Positions 27,009 through 36,260 of a stretch of DNA of 64,000 nt are shown here, piece after piece. A program made the translations under genes and the position numbers. Numbering within the stretch: the first letter of the stretch is position 1; every line of letters begins with the position of its first letter. This DNA is from Streptomyces sp. NRRL S-455. GTDB taxonomy: Bacteria; Actinomycetota; Actinomycetes; Streptomycetales; Streptomycetaceae. The notes beneath the pieces are model-generated. The model saw nothing but the letters and a program-made list of their open reading frames with translations. It ran no database searches and had not been told where the DNA came from. The stretch spans positions 113,764 to 177,763 of the forward strand of contig NZ_JOCT01000019.1 in the NCBI RefSeq assembly GCF_000717875.1, given 5' to 3'.

Positions 27009-28367
27009 TCACTCGCCGCGGTACTTCGCCACCGCGGCCTGGGCGAGGTCCTGCGACTTCTCCAGAGCCGTGTCCACCGACTGCTGCCCGGCGATGGCCG
27101 CGGCGATCTGCTCGGAGACCGCGGTACCGAGCACGGCGAACTCGGGAATCCCCAGGAAGCCGATGCCGGTGTAGGGGCGGGGGCCGACGCCGGGGTTCTT
27201 CGGGTCGGCGGAGTCCGTCGCCGCCGTGTACTCCTGCCGGTACCAGGCGCCGGCCGCCTGCTGGTACTCGGGGTTGGCGTAGAGCGACTTGCGGTTCCCG
27301 GCGGGCGCCGCGGTCCAGCCCATCTCCTGGCCGACCAGCTCCTGGTACTCCTTGGAGGAGGCCCAGGAGATGAACTTCCAGGCGGCGTCCTTGTTGTCGC
27401 TGGCCTCCTGGATGCCCCACGCCCAGGTCCACAGCCAGCCGGCCTTCTCCGTCTTGTCATGCGGCGCCGGGACATAGCCGACCTTGCCCTTGACCGCCGA
27501 GCCGTCGGCCTCGACCGACGACGCCAGGACGGTGGCGTCGTACCACATGGCGCACTTGCCCGCCACGAAGGCGTCGAGGACTTCCAGGAAGCCCATGCGG
27601 TGGGCGTCGGGCTGACCGTGCTCGCGCACCAGATCGACGTAGAACCGCACCGCCTTGCGGAACTCCGGTGAGGTGAGCCGGGCGTTCCACTCCATGTCGT
27701 ACCAGGAGCCGCCGAAGGTGTTCACGACCGTGTTGATCGGGGTCAGGTTCTGTCCCCATCCCGGCAGACCGCGCAAGCAGATGCCGCTCGTGCCGTCGGT
27801 GCCGTCGACCTTGGCCGCGAGCGAGGCGACCTGCTCCCAGGTCGGGTTCGCGGGCATGGACAGCCCGTCCTGGCGGAAGAGGTCCTTGCGATACGCCAGG
27901 AAGGAACCCTCCCCGTAGAACGGCTGGGCGTAGAGCTTGCCGTCGGCCCCGGTCAGCGATGTGACGAGGTTGGGGAAGATGTCGTCCTGGTCGAAGTCCT
28001 TGTCCGCCTTCACGTAGGAGTCCAGCGGGGCGAGCCAGCCGCGCTCCGAGTAGATCGGCACCTCGTACGCGCTGACGCTCGCCACGTCGTAGTGCCCGGC
28101 CTGGCGGGTGAACTCGCGGTCCATCCTCCTGCGGACGTCGTTCTCCGGCAGCAGCGTGTAATTGACCTCTATGCCGGTCTCCGCGGTGAAGTACTTCTTG
28201 GTGAGCTTCTTCAGGTCCTGCATCGGCGGGTTGCCCACGCTGAGTACGTTGATGCTGCCGTTCGATCCGCCGGGCGGCGGCGGGTCCGCATCCCCGCAGC
28301 CCGAGAGGATCAGGCCGGTGACGGCCATGGCAGCCACGGTCAGCCGGGCGAGGCGGCTACGTTTCAT
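27009..28367 (-). CDS. Extracellular sugar-binding lipoprotein (family 1 solute-binding protein)
   Basis: A 452-residue lipoprotein with a signal peptide ending in the lipobox LILSGC. The mature part has MalE-like features such as YDVASVSAYEVPIYSERGWLAPLDSYV, WTWAWGIQEAS and AAWKFISWASS. It captures a sugar or oligosaccharide for an ABC importer. No permease of the matching MalF/MalG class lies beside it; the adjacent upstream permease belongs to the ribose/xylose class, which normally uses a different binding fold. It may be an orphan that shares a distant ATPase and permease pair. An AT-rich stretch at 28430-28470 could hold its own promoter. Confidence 0.83.
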   Translation of the reverse strand: MKRSRLARLTVAAMAVTGLILSGCGDADPPPPGGSNGSINVLSVGNPPMQDLKKLTKKYFTAETGIEVNYTLLPENDVRRRMDREFTRQAGHYDVASVSAYEVPIYSERGWLAPLDSYVKADKDFDQDDIFPNLVTSLTGADGKLYAQPFYGEGSFLAYRKDLFRQDGLSMPANPTWEQVASLAAKVDGTDGTSGICLRGLPGWGQNLTPINTVVNTFGGSWYDMEWNARLTSPEFRKAVRFYVDLVREHGQPDAHRMGFLEVLDAFVAGKCAMWYDATVLASSVEADGSAVKGKVGYVPAPHDKTEKAGWLWTWAWGIQEASDNKDAAWKFISWASSKEYQELVGQEMGWTAAPAGNRKSLYANPEYQQAAGAWYRQEYTAATDSADPKNPGVGPRPYTGIGFLGIPEFAVLGTAVSEQIAAAIAGQQSVDTALEKSQDLAQAAVAKYRGE

Positions 28368-28479
28368 GACGCTCCGATGGACAGGATGTCGGTCCTTGGC
28401 CCTCGCGTGGCCCCCTACCCACCCCCGTCACCCATTTAGACATTTAACCAGAAGAAAGGTTTATCGTGCGTAAAGGGTG

Positions 28480-29775
28480 TTACGGACGGCCTCTTCGGGC
28501 CTCCGTCCGTCTGGTGAGCGCGTCCGCCGCGACGGCGGCCAGCAGTACCCCTCCGGTGATCATGAACTGCACGGCGTCCTCGACCCCGAGCAGCCCCATG
28601 CCCGAGGCGATCGACTGGATCACCAGCACGCCGAGCAACACGGACCAGGGCGAGCCGCGTCCGCCGAACAGACTCGTACCGCCGATGACGGCTGCCGCGA
28701 TCGCGTTGATCAGCAGCATTCCGGAGCCGGCGGCACGGGCCGTCGTGGGGCTCGCCGAGGTGAGACCCGAGGCCACGAACAGGCCACCGAAGGCGGCCAG
28801 CGTTCCCGACACCATGAACATCGCGACCCGCACCCGCTCCACTCCGATTCCGGCGCGCCGCGCCGCCTCGACCCCGCCGCCGAGCGCGTACACGCGCCGC
28901 CCGTAGCGGGTGCGGCGCAGCACGTAGTCGGAGACGACAAGGACCGTCAGGAAGATCAGCAGGGCGAGCGGAAGCCCCTGGAACCGGTTGAGGGTGTAGG
29001 CGGCGGCGAAGGAGACCGCCGCGAGGACACCGGTGCGCACCAAGATCTCGGGCGTCTGCCGGTAGGGCATCCCGGCGGCCCGGTGGCGGATGCGCTTGCG
29101 GTGGGCGGCCAGGAAGTACCCGGCGGTGCCCAGCGCCGCCACCGCGTACGCGGCCAGGTCGTCGCCGAAGTGCCGACTGGTCAGGGAGGCGACCAGGCCG
29201 TCCTCGTCGATGTTGATCGTGCCGCTCGCGCCCAGCAGGTAGAGCGTCAGGCCGTTCCAGATCAGCAGCCCCGCCAGTGTCACGACGAACGCCGGCACAC
29301 CGAGCCAGGCGAAGAAGAACCCGTGGAAGGCGCCCACGGCCATGCCGACGGCCACCGCCACGATCACCGCGAGCCACTCCGGCACCCCCTCGTTCACGTT
29401 CAGTACGGCGAACGCGGCCCCGGCCAGGCCGCTGACGGAACCGACCGACAGATCGATCTCCCGGATCAGCAGCACGAACACGATGCCGACGGCGACCAGG
29501 CCGGTGCCGACGATCTCCACGCTGAGGTTGGACAGGTTGCGGGGCGAGAGGAACTTGTCGTCCAGGGCCTGGAACACGATCCAGATCACGATCAGCCCGG
29601 CGATGACCAGCAGCGGGCCGCGCTCGCCGTCCCGGACGCTGCCGCGGACCTCCAGGGCGTAGTCGCGCAGGTTGCCCGACCAGCCGCGGGGGCGCGGCCG
29701 GCTGCCCGCCGTCACCGGCCCGGCGCCACCCGTCCCGGCCGGTCCGCCGTCCCGGTGCGGCCCGTCCCGGCTCAC
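28480..29775 (-). CDS. Xylose/ribose-type ABC sugar permease (XylH-like, copy 1)
   Basis: A 431-residue inner-membrane permease with about ten hydrophobic segments. Family motifs are IREIDLSVGSVSGLAGAAFAV, GVPAFVVTLAGLLIWNGL, RRTRYGRRVYALGG and NAIAAAVIGGTSLFGGRG. It is a close paralogue of the permease at 58614-59915. The GTG at 29775 forms a GTGA overlap with the ATPase stop and has GGAGG 7 bases upstream; the same junction occurs in the paralogue. It would import a pentose or related sugar with the neighbouring ATPase and binding protein. Confidence 0.85.
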   Translation of the reverse strand: MSRDGPHRDGGPAGTGGAGPVTAGSRPRPRGWSGNLRDYALEVRGSVRDGERGPLLVIAGLIVIWIVFQALDDKFLSPRNLSNLSVEIVGTGLVAVGIVFVLLIREIDLSVGSVSGLAGAAFAVLNVNEGVPEWLAVIVAVAVGMAVGAFHGFFFAWLGVPAFVVTLAGLLIWNGLTLYLLGASGTINIDEDGLVASLTSRHFGDDLAAYAVAALGTAGYFLAAHRKRIRHRAAGMPYRQTPEILVRTGVLAAVSFAAAYTLNRFQGLPLALLIFLTVLVVSDYVLRRTRYGRRVYALGGGVEAARRAGIGVERVRVAMFMVSGTLAAFGGLFVASGLTSASPTTARAAGSGMLLINAIAAAVIGGTSLFGGRGSPWSVLLGVLVIQSIASGMGLLGVEDAVQFMITGGVLLAAVAADALTRRTEARRGRP

Positions 29776-30554
29776 GGCCACGCCTCCTCGTCACCCTTCG
29801 TGCGATGCGCCACGGCGTTGTCCGCCGCCCCCGTGACGGCGGAGATGATCTGCTCCTGCGTCACGGTGCTCACGTCGAACAGGCCGTTGTTGCGTCCCAG
29901 CCGCAGCACCGCGACACGGTCGGCGACGGCCTTGATGTCGCCCATGTTGTGGCTGATGAGGATGATCGCCATACCGTGGTCGCGCACATCTTCGATGAGG
30001 TCGAGCAGATGGCTGGTCTGCTCGACGCCGAGGGCGGCGGTCGGCTCGTCCAGCAGCAGGACCTTGGGCGCGCCCATGAGCGAACGGGAGATCGCGACGG
30101 CCTGCCGCTGCCCGGCGGACAGTGCCGCGACCGGTATGCGCACGTCGGGGATGCTGATCGACAGCGCGCGCATCAGATCGCGGGCGCGGCGCTCCATCTC
30201 CACCTCGTCGAGGACGCCCACCCGGTCGATCTCGCGGCCGAGGAAGAGGTTGCCGACGACGTCCAGGTTGTCGCACATGGCGAGGTCCTGGTAGACGGTC
30301 GCGATGCCCAGGGCGTGCGCGTCGTGGGGGCGTTTGATCTGCACGAGCCGTCCCTCCCACTCGATGACCCCCCGGTCGGCGGGGCTGACACCCGAGATCG
30401 CCTTCACGAGCGTCGACTTGCCCGCGCCGTTGTCGCCCGCGAGGGCCACGACCTCACCGGCCCGGACCTGCAGGTCGACATCCACGAGCGCCTGTACGCC
30501 GCCGAACCGCTTGGAGATGCCGCGCAACGCCAGCACGGGCGGATGGGCCACCAC
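29772..30554 (-). CDS. ABC transporter ATP-binding protein (XylG-like, single domain, copy 1)
   Basis: A 260-residue ATPase with Walker A GDNGAGKST, signature LSAGQRQAVA, Walker B VLLLDEPTAALG and switch His in LISHNM. It has one nucleotide-binding domain, not the two of E. coli XylG, and probably acts as a homodimer. AAGGAGG lies 9 bases before the first GTG of a GTGGTG pair. It is a near copy of the ATPase at 57835-58617 and lies 15 bases after the binding-protein gene. Confidence 0.88.
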   Translation of the reverse strand: MVAHPPVLALRGISKRFGGVQALVDVDLQVRAGEVVALAGDNGAGKSTLVKAISGVSPADRGVIEWEGRLVQIKRPHDAHALGIATVYQDLAMCDNLDVVGNLFLGREIDRVGVLDEVEMERRARDLMRALSISIPDVRIPVAALSAGQRQAVAISRSLMGAPKVLLLDEPTAALGVEQTSHLLDLIEDVRDHGMAIILISHNMGDIKAVADRVAVLRLGRNNGLFDVSTVTQEQIISAVTGAADNAVAHRTKGDEEAWP

Positions 30555-30569
30555 CGGGAACCACCTCCT

Positions 30570-31649
30570 TCACCGGGTGAGTCCGATTTGGGCACAGTCC
30601 GACCGGAGCTTCGGGGGGCAGATCTGATCGATCGTGTAGACGCCGTCCCGGATCAGCGTCGGGCCGATGTTGTCCTGCGTCACGGACACCGGGTCGAGCA
30701 GCCGCGCCGGGACGTTCTCGGTGGTGGGACTGTCCACACGCGTCGTGACCAAGGCGCCGAGATCGTTGCCGCGGGCCAGGGCGACGGCCATCGCGGCGGC
30801 CGCTTCGGTCTCCTGGCGGAAGGGCTTGTAGACGGTCATGTACTGCTCGCCCTCGACGATGCGCCGCACGGCGCTGAGGTCGGCGTCCTGGCCGGTGACC
30901 GGGGGCAGCGGCGAGACGCGGGCGCTCTTGAGCGCCGCGATCACGCCCGCGGCGATGGAGTCGTTGGCCGCCAGCACCCCGTCGATCCGGTTCGGCCCGA
31001 GGTCGCTGATCGCGGCGGACATGTGGTCGTGCGCGTTCTCCGTGCGGTACCCCACGGTGTTGTACGACTTGAGGATCCGTACCTCGTCCCGGAGGACGGA
31101 CCGGGCCCCGCCCTCGTACCAGGCGGAGTTGGGGCTGGACGGGTCGCCGTTCACCATGACGACGCCATCGCCTTCGGCCCTGGCTCTGATGCCCTTCAGC
31201 AGCGCCTCGCCCTGGAGCCGGCCCACCTGCCCGCCGTCGAAACTGACGAAACCCGAGATCGGGCCCTCGGCGAGCCGGTCGTAGGCGAGGACCGGGATGC
31301 CCTCCCGGTCCGCCGCCCGGACCGAGGAGCGCAGGGCCTTGGGGTCGACGACGTCCAGGATCAGGACCGAGGCGCCCCTGGTGATCATGGAGTTCATCTG
31401 CTGCCGCTGACTCGCCGCGTCGTTCTCGGCGTTGGCGTACATCAGCGTGCAGTCGGGGCACAGCTCCTTCACCCGCTTCTCGATCAGAGGCTTGTCGGAC
31501 TGCTCCCAGCGGGGCACGGCACGGCTCGGCAGCAGCAGCCCGACGGTCAGGCCGTCCTCGCCCTCCCCGCCGTCCGTACACCCGGCCAGGGACACCGCCA
31601 GCACGCCCGCGAGCAGCCCGGCGGCCACCCGCCACCTACGACCCCTCAT
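30570..31649 (-). CDS. Xylose-type sugar-binding lipoprotein (XylF-like, copy 1)
   Basis: A 359-residue periplasmic-binding-protein-like lipoprotein with signal peptide and lipobox VSLAGC. Mature landmarks shared with the paralogue at 56513-57625 include VGLLLPSRAVPRWE, VLAYDRLAEGPISGFVSFD and GEQYMTVYKPFRQE, and a C-terminus ending in a CPP...CAQIGLTR segment with two cysteines. The ATG overlaps the stop of the upstream SpoIIE-type phosphatase as ATGA, which couples sensor and transporter. A longer reading frame upstream shadows the phosphatase tail. Confidence 0.87.
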   Translation of the reverse strand: MRGRRWRVAAGLLAGVLAVSLAGCTDGGEGEDGLTVGLLLPSRAVPRWEQSDKPLIEKRVKELCPDCTLMYANAENDAASQRQQMNSMITRGASVLILDVVDPKALRSSVRAADREGIPVLAYDRLAEGPISGFVSFDGGQVGRLQGEALLKGIRARAEGDGVVMVNGDPSSPNSAWYEGGARSVLRDEVRILKSYNTVGYRTENAHDHMSAAISDLGPNRIDGVLAANDSIAAGVIAALKSARVSPLPPVTGQDADLSAVRRIVEGEQYMTVYKPFRQETEAAAAMAVALARGNDLGALVTTRVDSPTTENVPARLLDPVSVTQDNIGPTLIRDGVYTIDQICPPKLRSDCAQIGLTR

Positions 31650-34600
31650 CCCGGCCCTCCCCACTCCGCCCGGCCCTGGCCCGCGGTCAGGTCCGGGCCC
31701 ACACCTCGACCTCGTCCCCGCTCCCCGGCGAAACCGAGGCCCGGACCCTGGCTCCGGTCCCGGTGGCCGGTGTCGGCTGGAGCCGCGCCGCGGGTTCCGT
31801 CCCGGCGCCCGGTGAGGTCCGGGCTCGCGCCCCGGCTCTGGTCCTGGTCCTGGGTGCGGTCCGGGTCCCTGCCGCCTCGGTCCCGGCGCCCGGTGAGGTC
31901 CGGGTCCCTGCCCCGGCTCCGGTTCCGATCCTCGGTGAACTCCGGGCCCACGCCGCCTCGGTCCCGGCGCCCGGTGAAATTCTGGGCCGCGCCCTGGTTC
32001 CGGTCCTGGCCCCCGGTGAAGTCCCGGGCTGCTCCCTGGCTCCGGTCCTGGCCCCCGGTGAGGTCCGGGCCGCCTCGGTCCCGGTCCCCGCCTCTGCCCC
32101 GGTCCCGGTCCCGGTCCCGGTTTCTGCCCATACTCCAGCCGCGGTCCCGATTCCGGTCCCGGTCCGGATCCCGGTTTCGGTTCCGGTTGCGGCCGAGGCT
32201 CCAGCCCCGCTCCCTGCCAGGCTGCCGCTCCTTGCCCGCATCGATCCACGGCCCGGCCGCCGGCTCCGACTCGGCCGCCTCTGGTGTCTCCTCCGCTTCC
32301 GGGCGGGACACGACGATCTCGCTCCAGACCTGCTTGCCGCCGCCGACCGGGACCGAGCCCCACGCCGCCGACATCGCCTCGACGAGGAAGAGCCCCCGGC
32401 CGCCCGTCGACTCCCAGTCCACGACCACCGGCTTGGCCGGGGCCCGGGGCGAGGAGTCGCTCACCGTCACCCGCAGCCGGTCCGCGGCCAGGGTCAGGTC
32501 CAGACGGACCGCGCCCTGTGTGTGCACCAGCGCGTTGGTGACCAGCTCCGACACCACGAGCAGGACGGTGTCGGCCTCCTCCACGACGTCCCAGGAACGC
32601 AGCGTGCGCGCGCTGAACCGGCGGGCGTGCATGACCGCGTCCGGCAGCCGCCACACCACCCAGCCCGCCCGCACCGGCCGGATCCGCATCCCGTCGTAGC
32701 GCAGCAGCAGCAACGCCACGTCGTCCTCCCGGCGGCCCGCCTCGCCGAGCAGTCCGTCCGCCATCCGCCCCGGGTCGGCGGGATCCGCCGCGGCGAGTGC
32801 CTCGCGGACCAGCCGCATCCCCTCGTCCACCTGCAGATCCGCCGATTCGACCAGCCCGTCCGTCACCAGCGCGAGCACCGTGCCCGGGGCCAGCGCCAGC
32901 GCCGTCAGCGGGAACTCCGCGTCCGCGAGGACACCCAGCGGAAGCCCGCCCTCGACCGCGACCTCCTCCGTGCCGCCGTCGGGATGACGCACCAGCGGGG
33001 ACAGATGCCCGGCCCGCACGAACAGCGCGTTGCCCTCCTCCATGTCCAGCTCGACGTAGCAGCACGTGGCGAACAGGTCGGTCTCCATGCCGACGAGCAG
33101 CCGGTTGGCGTGCCCGACGACCACGTCCGGCGGATGCCCCTCCACGGCGTAGGCCCGGACCGCGGTGCGCATCTGACCCATGATCGTCGCAGCCCCGGCG
33201 CTGTGCCCCTGCACATCACCGATGACCAGCGCGACCTTCGACTCCGACAGGGCGATCACGTCGTACCAGTCGCCGCCTACCTGGAGCCCGCGCCGGGCGG
33301 GCAGATAGCGGGCCACGGCGGTGCCCCCGGGCAGCCGGGGCAGGCGGCGCGGCAGCAGGCTGCGCTGGAGCATGGTCGCGAGCTCCTGCTCCGCGTCGTA
33401 GGCGTGCGCGCGTTTCAGGGCCTGCCCCACCAGTCCCGCGGTCGCCGTCAGCAGGGCCCGCTCCTCGGGAGTGAACTCGTGCGGCGCGTCCCAGCCGACC
33501 AGACACACCCCGGTCATCCTGTTCTTCGCCGGCAACGGCAGGACCGCGAGCCCGCCGGGTCCGATCCCCGCGAGTCCGGGTTCCAGCTCGGCACCCGCCG
33601 GCCACAGGCTCGTCCGCCCGTCCCGCAGTGCCGCCTGGAGTGTGGGCAGGTCGCTGACCGACGCGTCGGGCCACTCCGAACGCCACTCGGAACGCCACAG
33701 TTCCGGCCAGGCACCGGCGCCCGGCGGATCCAGCACGGTGACGGCCAGCCGGTCCTCCAGCAGCTCGGCCAACGCCACCCGGTCGGCGCTCAGCGGTTCG
33801 CGCAGTGCGGCGACCACCACACGGCTGACGTCCCGGACCGTCATCGCGTCGTCGAGCGCGGCCGTCAGCCACTGGATCCTGGCGACGTCACTGGCGCTCC
33901 GGCGCAGCACCGGGGCCGCGGTCACCACCCCCAGCACCCGCTCCGGAGCACCGTCGGGCCTCTTCAGCACGCGGCAGCTCAGGTGCAGCCAACACAGTTC
34001 GCCGGTGGGCCGGCGGATACGGAACTCCAGCTCCCGCCGCGCCGGGGACTGCGCGGACGGCTCGATGACCGCCATCAGGGCGGGGACGTCCTCCGGCACG
34101 CTGCAGGAGAGCAGCGTGTCGGTCTTGCCGTCGAAACCGCCCTCGACGCCGACGAGTTCGAGCAGGGCCGCGTCCGTCTCGACCAGTCCGCTGCCGGGCG
34201 TCAGGGCGAAGGAACCGACCCCCAGGGCGCGCAGGGCGGAGGCCAGCAGGGGAGAGGGGGCGCACCGGTCGGCCTCACCCCGCAGGCGCTCGGTGACGGC
34301 GTCGCCGTACCGCTCCAGGAACTCCCGCTGCTCGCCGCCGAACTGCTCCCCGGCCTCTCCCACCACGACGAGACACCCCAGCCAGCCACCCGCCGCCCCC
34401 AGCGGCAACGCCCCGAGCGGCAAACCGGCCGCGTCGGCTTCCGCACGGCCGGGAAGCACGGCACCCCGGAGCCACAGGGGCCGCCCCCTCCGGAAGGCGT
34501 CGGCCACAGCCGGTCCGCAGTCCCCGGCCCCAGGTGGGTCACCGGGGGAGGCTGCGGACGAGGTGTCCGGCGCCACAGGTACCGGTGCCGGCGAGGTGCT

Positions 34601-34987
34601 CGCCTCATGGGCCAGTGGTGCCGGCGAGGTGCTCGCCTCGTGGGCCGCCGGTGCCGGCGAGGTGCTCGGCTCGTGGATCTCCGGTCCCGGCGACGTGCTC
34701 GGCTCCGTGGCCGGGCCGGTCGGGCCGCCCACCACCGCCGGCCCCCCACCGGCCGCCACCGGTGCGCCCATGGCCACTGGGACACGGCCCGGCAACCCGT
34801 ACGTGTCGGGCCCGGCCGCCCCGGCCGATTCCACCAGCCGCAGCTCCGCACCGTCCTCGTTCCGCACGTACACCGCTGCCAGCGCCACCCCGGCGAACGC
34901 CAGCACCCGCTCCCTCGCCGCGGCCTCCGGCGCGGGAGGACGAGACGGACCGGGGACGGACGCCCGGGCATCGCCGTAACGGGGCAT
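31646..34987 (-). CDS. Multidomain SpoIIE-type protein phosphatase (GAF-PAS-GAF-PP2C-HATPase)
   Basis: The 1113-residue sensor has, in order, a GAF-like N-terminus interrupted by Ser/Thr/Pro repeats (STSPAP units, about residues 95-150), a PAS-like segment (about 245-345), a GAF domain (about 365-515), a SpoIIE/PP2C phosphatase (about 540-740: LQRSLLPRRLP, GGDWYDVIAL, IGDVQGHSAGAA, LVTDGLVE) and an RsbW-type ATPase (about 770-890: ELVTNALVH, GGRGLFLVEAMS). A 200-residue Arg/Asp/Gly tail of repeats such as DLTGRRDRGG closes it. Such proteins tune sigma factors through anti-anti-sigma partners. The ATG after GGGAGG is chosen; frame extends to 35071. It heads the xylose-type transporter operon. 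Confidence 0.85.
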   Translation of the reverse strand: MPRYGDARASVPGPSRPPAPEAAARERVLAFAGVALAAVYVRNEDGAELRLVESAGAAGPDTYGLPGRVPVAMGAPVAAGGGPAVVGGPTGPATEPSTSPGPEIHEPSTSPAPAAHEASTSPAPLAHEASTSPAPVPVAPDTSSAASPGDPPGAGDCGPAVADAFRRGRPLWLRGAVLPGRAEADAAGLPLGALPLGAAGGWLGCLVVVGEAGEQFGGEQREFLERYGDAVTERLRGEADRCAPSPLLASALRALGVGSFALTPGSGLVETDAALLELVGVEGGFDGKTDTLLSCSVPEDVPALMAVIEPSAQSPARRELEFRIRRPTGELCWLHLSCRVLKRPDGAPERVLGVVTAAPVLRRSASDVARIQWLTAALDDAMTVRDVSRVVVAALREPLSADRVALAELLEDRLAVTVLDPPGAGAWPELWRSEWRSEWPDASVSDLPTLQAALRDGRTSLWPAGAELEPGLAGIGPGGLAVLPLPAKNRMTGVCLVGWDAPHEFTPEERALLTATAGLVGQALKRAHAYDAEQELATMLQRSLLPRRLPRLPGGTAVARYLPARRGLQVGGDWYDVIALSESKVALVIGDVQGHSAGAATIMGQMRTAVRAYAVEGHPPDVVVGHANRLLVGMETDLFATCCYVELDMEEGNALFVRAGHLSPLVRHPDGGTEEVAVEGGLPLGVLADAEFPLTALALAPGTVLALVTDGLVESADLQVDEGMRLVREALAAADPADPGRMADGLLGEAGRREDDVALLLLRYDGMRIRPVRAGWVVWRLPDAVMHARRFSARTLRSWDVVEEADTVLLVVSELVTNALVHTQGAVRLDLTLAADRLRVTVSDSSPRAPAKPVVVDWESTGGRGLFLVEAMSAAWGSVPVGGGKQVWSEIVVSRPEAEETPEAAESEPAAGPWIDAGKERQPGRERGWSLGRNRNRNRDPDRDRNRDRGWSMGRNRDRDRDRGRGGDRDRGGPDLTGGQDRSQGAARDFTGGQDRNQGAAQNFTGRRDRGGVGPEFTEDRNRSRGRDPDLTGRRDRGGRDPDRTQDQDQSRGASPDLTGRRDGTRGAAPADTGHRDRSQGPGLGFAGERGRGRGVGPDLTAGQGRAEWGGPG

Positions 34988-35226
34988 CTCCCCATCCACC
35001 TCCCGTCCATGCCGCGGCCACCGGCAGGGGGAGTCCCCGGGACTCACACGACGACGACGCGGCAGGTCCACGCCGCAGCTGAGCGGCAGGGCACCCTCAC
35101 CAACAGAATCGCATACATGGATAACCGCGACATATGAGGGTTAAAGGTCGACAGGATCGATGCGTCCGCCCGCTTGTGAACGCACGCCCGCCCACACGCG
35201 CCGCCACCCGGTTAGCGTGACGTCGC

Positions 35227-36150
35227 ATGACCCACACGGAGATCGAGATCACGGCCTCACTGATCCGGGAACTGCTGCACGACCAACACCCCGACCTGGC
35301 CGACCGTCCGCTGCGGCTCGGCGCGCGCGGCTGGGACAACCAGCTCTGGCGCCTCGGTGACGACCTGGCCGTACGGCTGCCCTGGGCCACCCCGGACGCG
35401 GACGAACTGCTCCGCAAGGAGCACACCTGGGTGCCCGGCCTCGCTCGGCAGCTCCCTCTCGAGGTCCCCGTCCCGCAGCGCCTCGGTGAACCCTCCGAGC
35501 GCTTCCCGCGGCCCTGGATCGTCACCACCTGGGTGCCCGGCACGCCCGCCGACCGGGCCCCCGCCACCCGCGCCGCGGAGTCGGCCGACGCCCTGGCGCG
35601 ATTCCTGACCGCGCTCCACCGCCCCGCTCCTGACGACGCTCCCGTCGGCCGGGGCCGCGGCGGCCCCCTGGCCGACAGTGCCGAGGGGTTCGCCAAGCAC
35701 CTCGCCTCCGCCACCGAGGCGGGCCTCATCGAGGACCCGGACGGTGTCCGCGCGGTCTGGGAGGACGCCGTGACCGCGCCCGACTGGACGGGCCCGGCTC
35801 TGTGGCTCCACGGCGACCTGCACGCCGCGAACGTCCTCACCGCGGACGGCACCTTCTGTGGCGTGATCGACTTCGGCGACCTCTGCGCGGGTGACCCGGC
35901 GTGCGACCTCGCCGCCGCCTGGACGCTGCTCCCGGACGGTGCCGCCGACCGCTTCCACTCCGTCTACCAGCCGGCCGTCGACCCCGCGACCCGCCGTCGC
36001 GCCCGGGGCTGGGCACTGATGCGCGCCGTGGCCTGCATGCTCATCGGCCATGCCGGCGTCCACGGCCGCCCCGGCGGCAAACCCACCTGGGGCCCACCCG
36101 CCCAGGCGGCTCTCCACCGCCTCGTCGCCACGGCCGGACAGCCCGGCTGA
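35227..36150 (+). CDS. Aminoglycoside phosphotransferase-family kinase
   Basis: A 307-residue APH-fold phosphotransferase. The catalytic loop is LHGDLHAANVL and the metal-binding loop is VIDFGDLCAGDPACDLA; WDNQLWRLGDDLAVRLP is the N-lobe. Related proteins phosphorylate aminoglycosides, macrolides, sugars or other small metabolites. No resistance partner lies nearby, so a house-cleaning or metabolite kinase role is equally possible. It is transcribed away from the phosphatase operon; the roughly 240-base spacer holds both promoters. Confidence 0.8.
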   Translation: MTHTEIEITASLIRELLHDQHPDLADRPLRLGARGWDNQLWRLGDDLAVRLPWATPDADELLRKEHTWVPGLARQLPLEVPVPQRLGEPSERFPRPWIVTTWVPGTPADRAPATRAAESADALARFLTALHRPAPDDAPVGRGRGGPLADSAEGFAKHLASATEAGLIEDPDGVRAVWEDAVTAPDWTGPALWLHGDLHAANVLTADGTFCGVIDFGDLCAGDPACDLAAAWTLLPDGAADRFHSVYQPAVDPATRRRARGWALMRAVACMLIGHAGVHGRPGGKPTWGPPAQAALHRLVATAGQPG

Positions 36151-36181
36151 TCCTTCCAGCGACCGGCCGACGGCGAAGCAA

Positions 36182-36247
36182 GCGGGCCCGCAGGCCAGGA
36201 CTCCCCGGTCGCGGGCCCGCCGACCAGAACTCCCGTGGCGGGCCCGC
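36182..36247. terminator. Three copies of a palindromic 10-mer between convergent genes
   Basis: GCGGGCCCGC occurs at 36182-36191, 36211-36220 and 36238-36247. Any two copies can pair, forming alternative GC stems. They sit between the kinase gene and the AA10 gene and are best read as a bidirectional terminator. Confidence 0.6.
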
Positions 36248-36260
36248 CCGGAACGACGGT

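Noticed and set aside
29805..32699. 964-codon plus-strand frame over the copy-1 transporter
   Set aside because: Antisense of ATPase, binding protein and phosphatase genes, which show clear motifs.
31763..35137. 1124-codon plus-strand frame
   Set aside because: Antisense shadow of the SpoIIE phosphatase; its repeats are the complement of the phosphatase tail.
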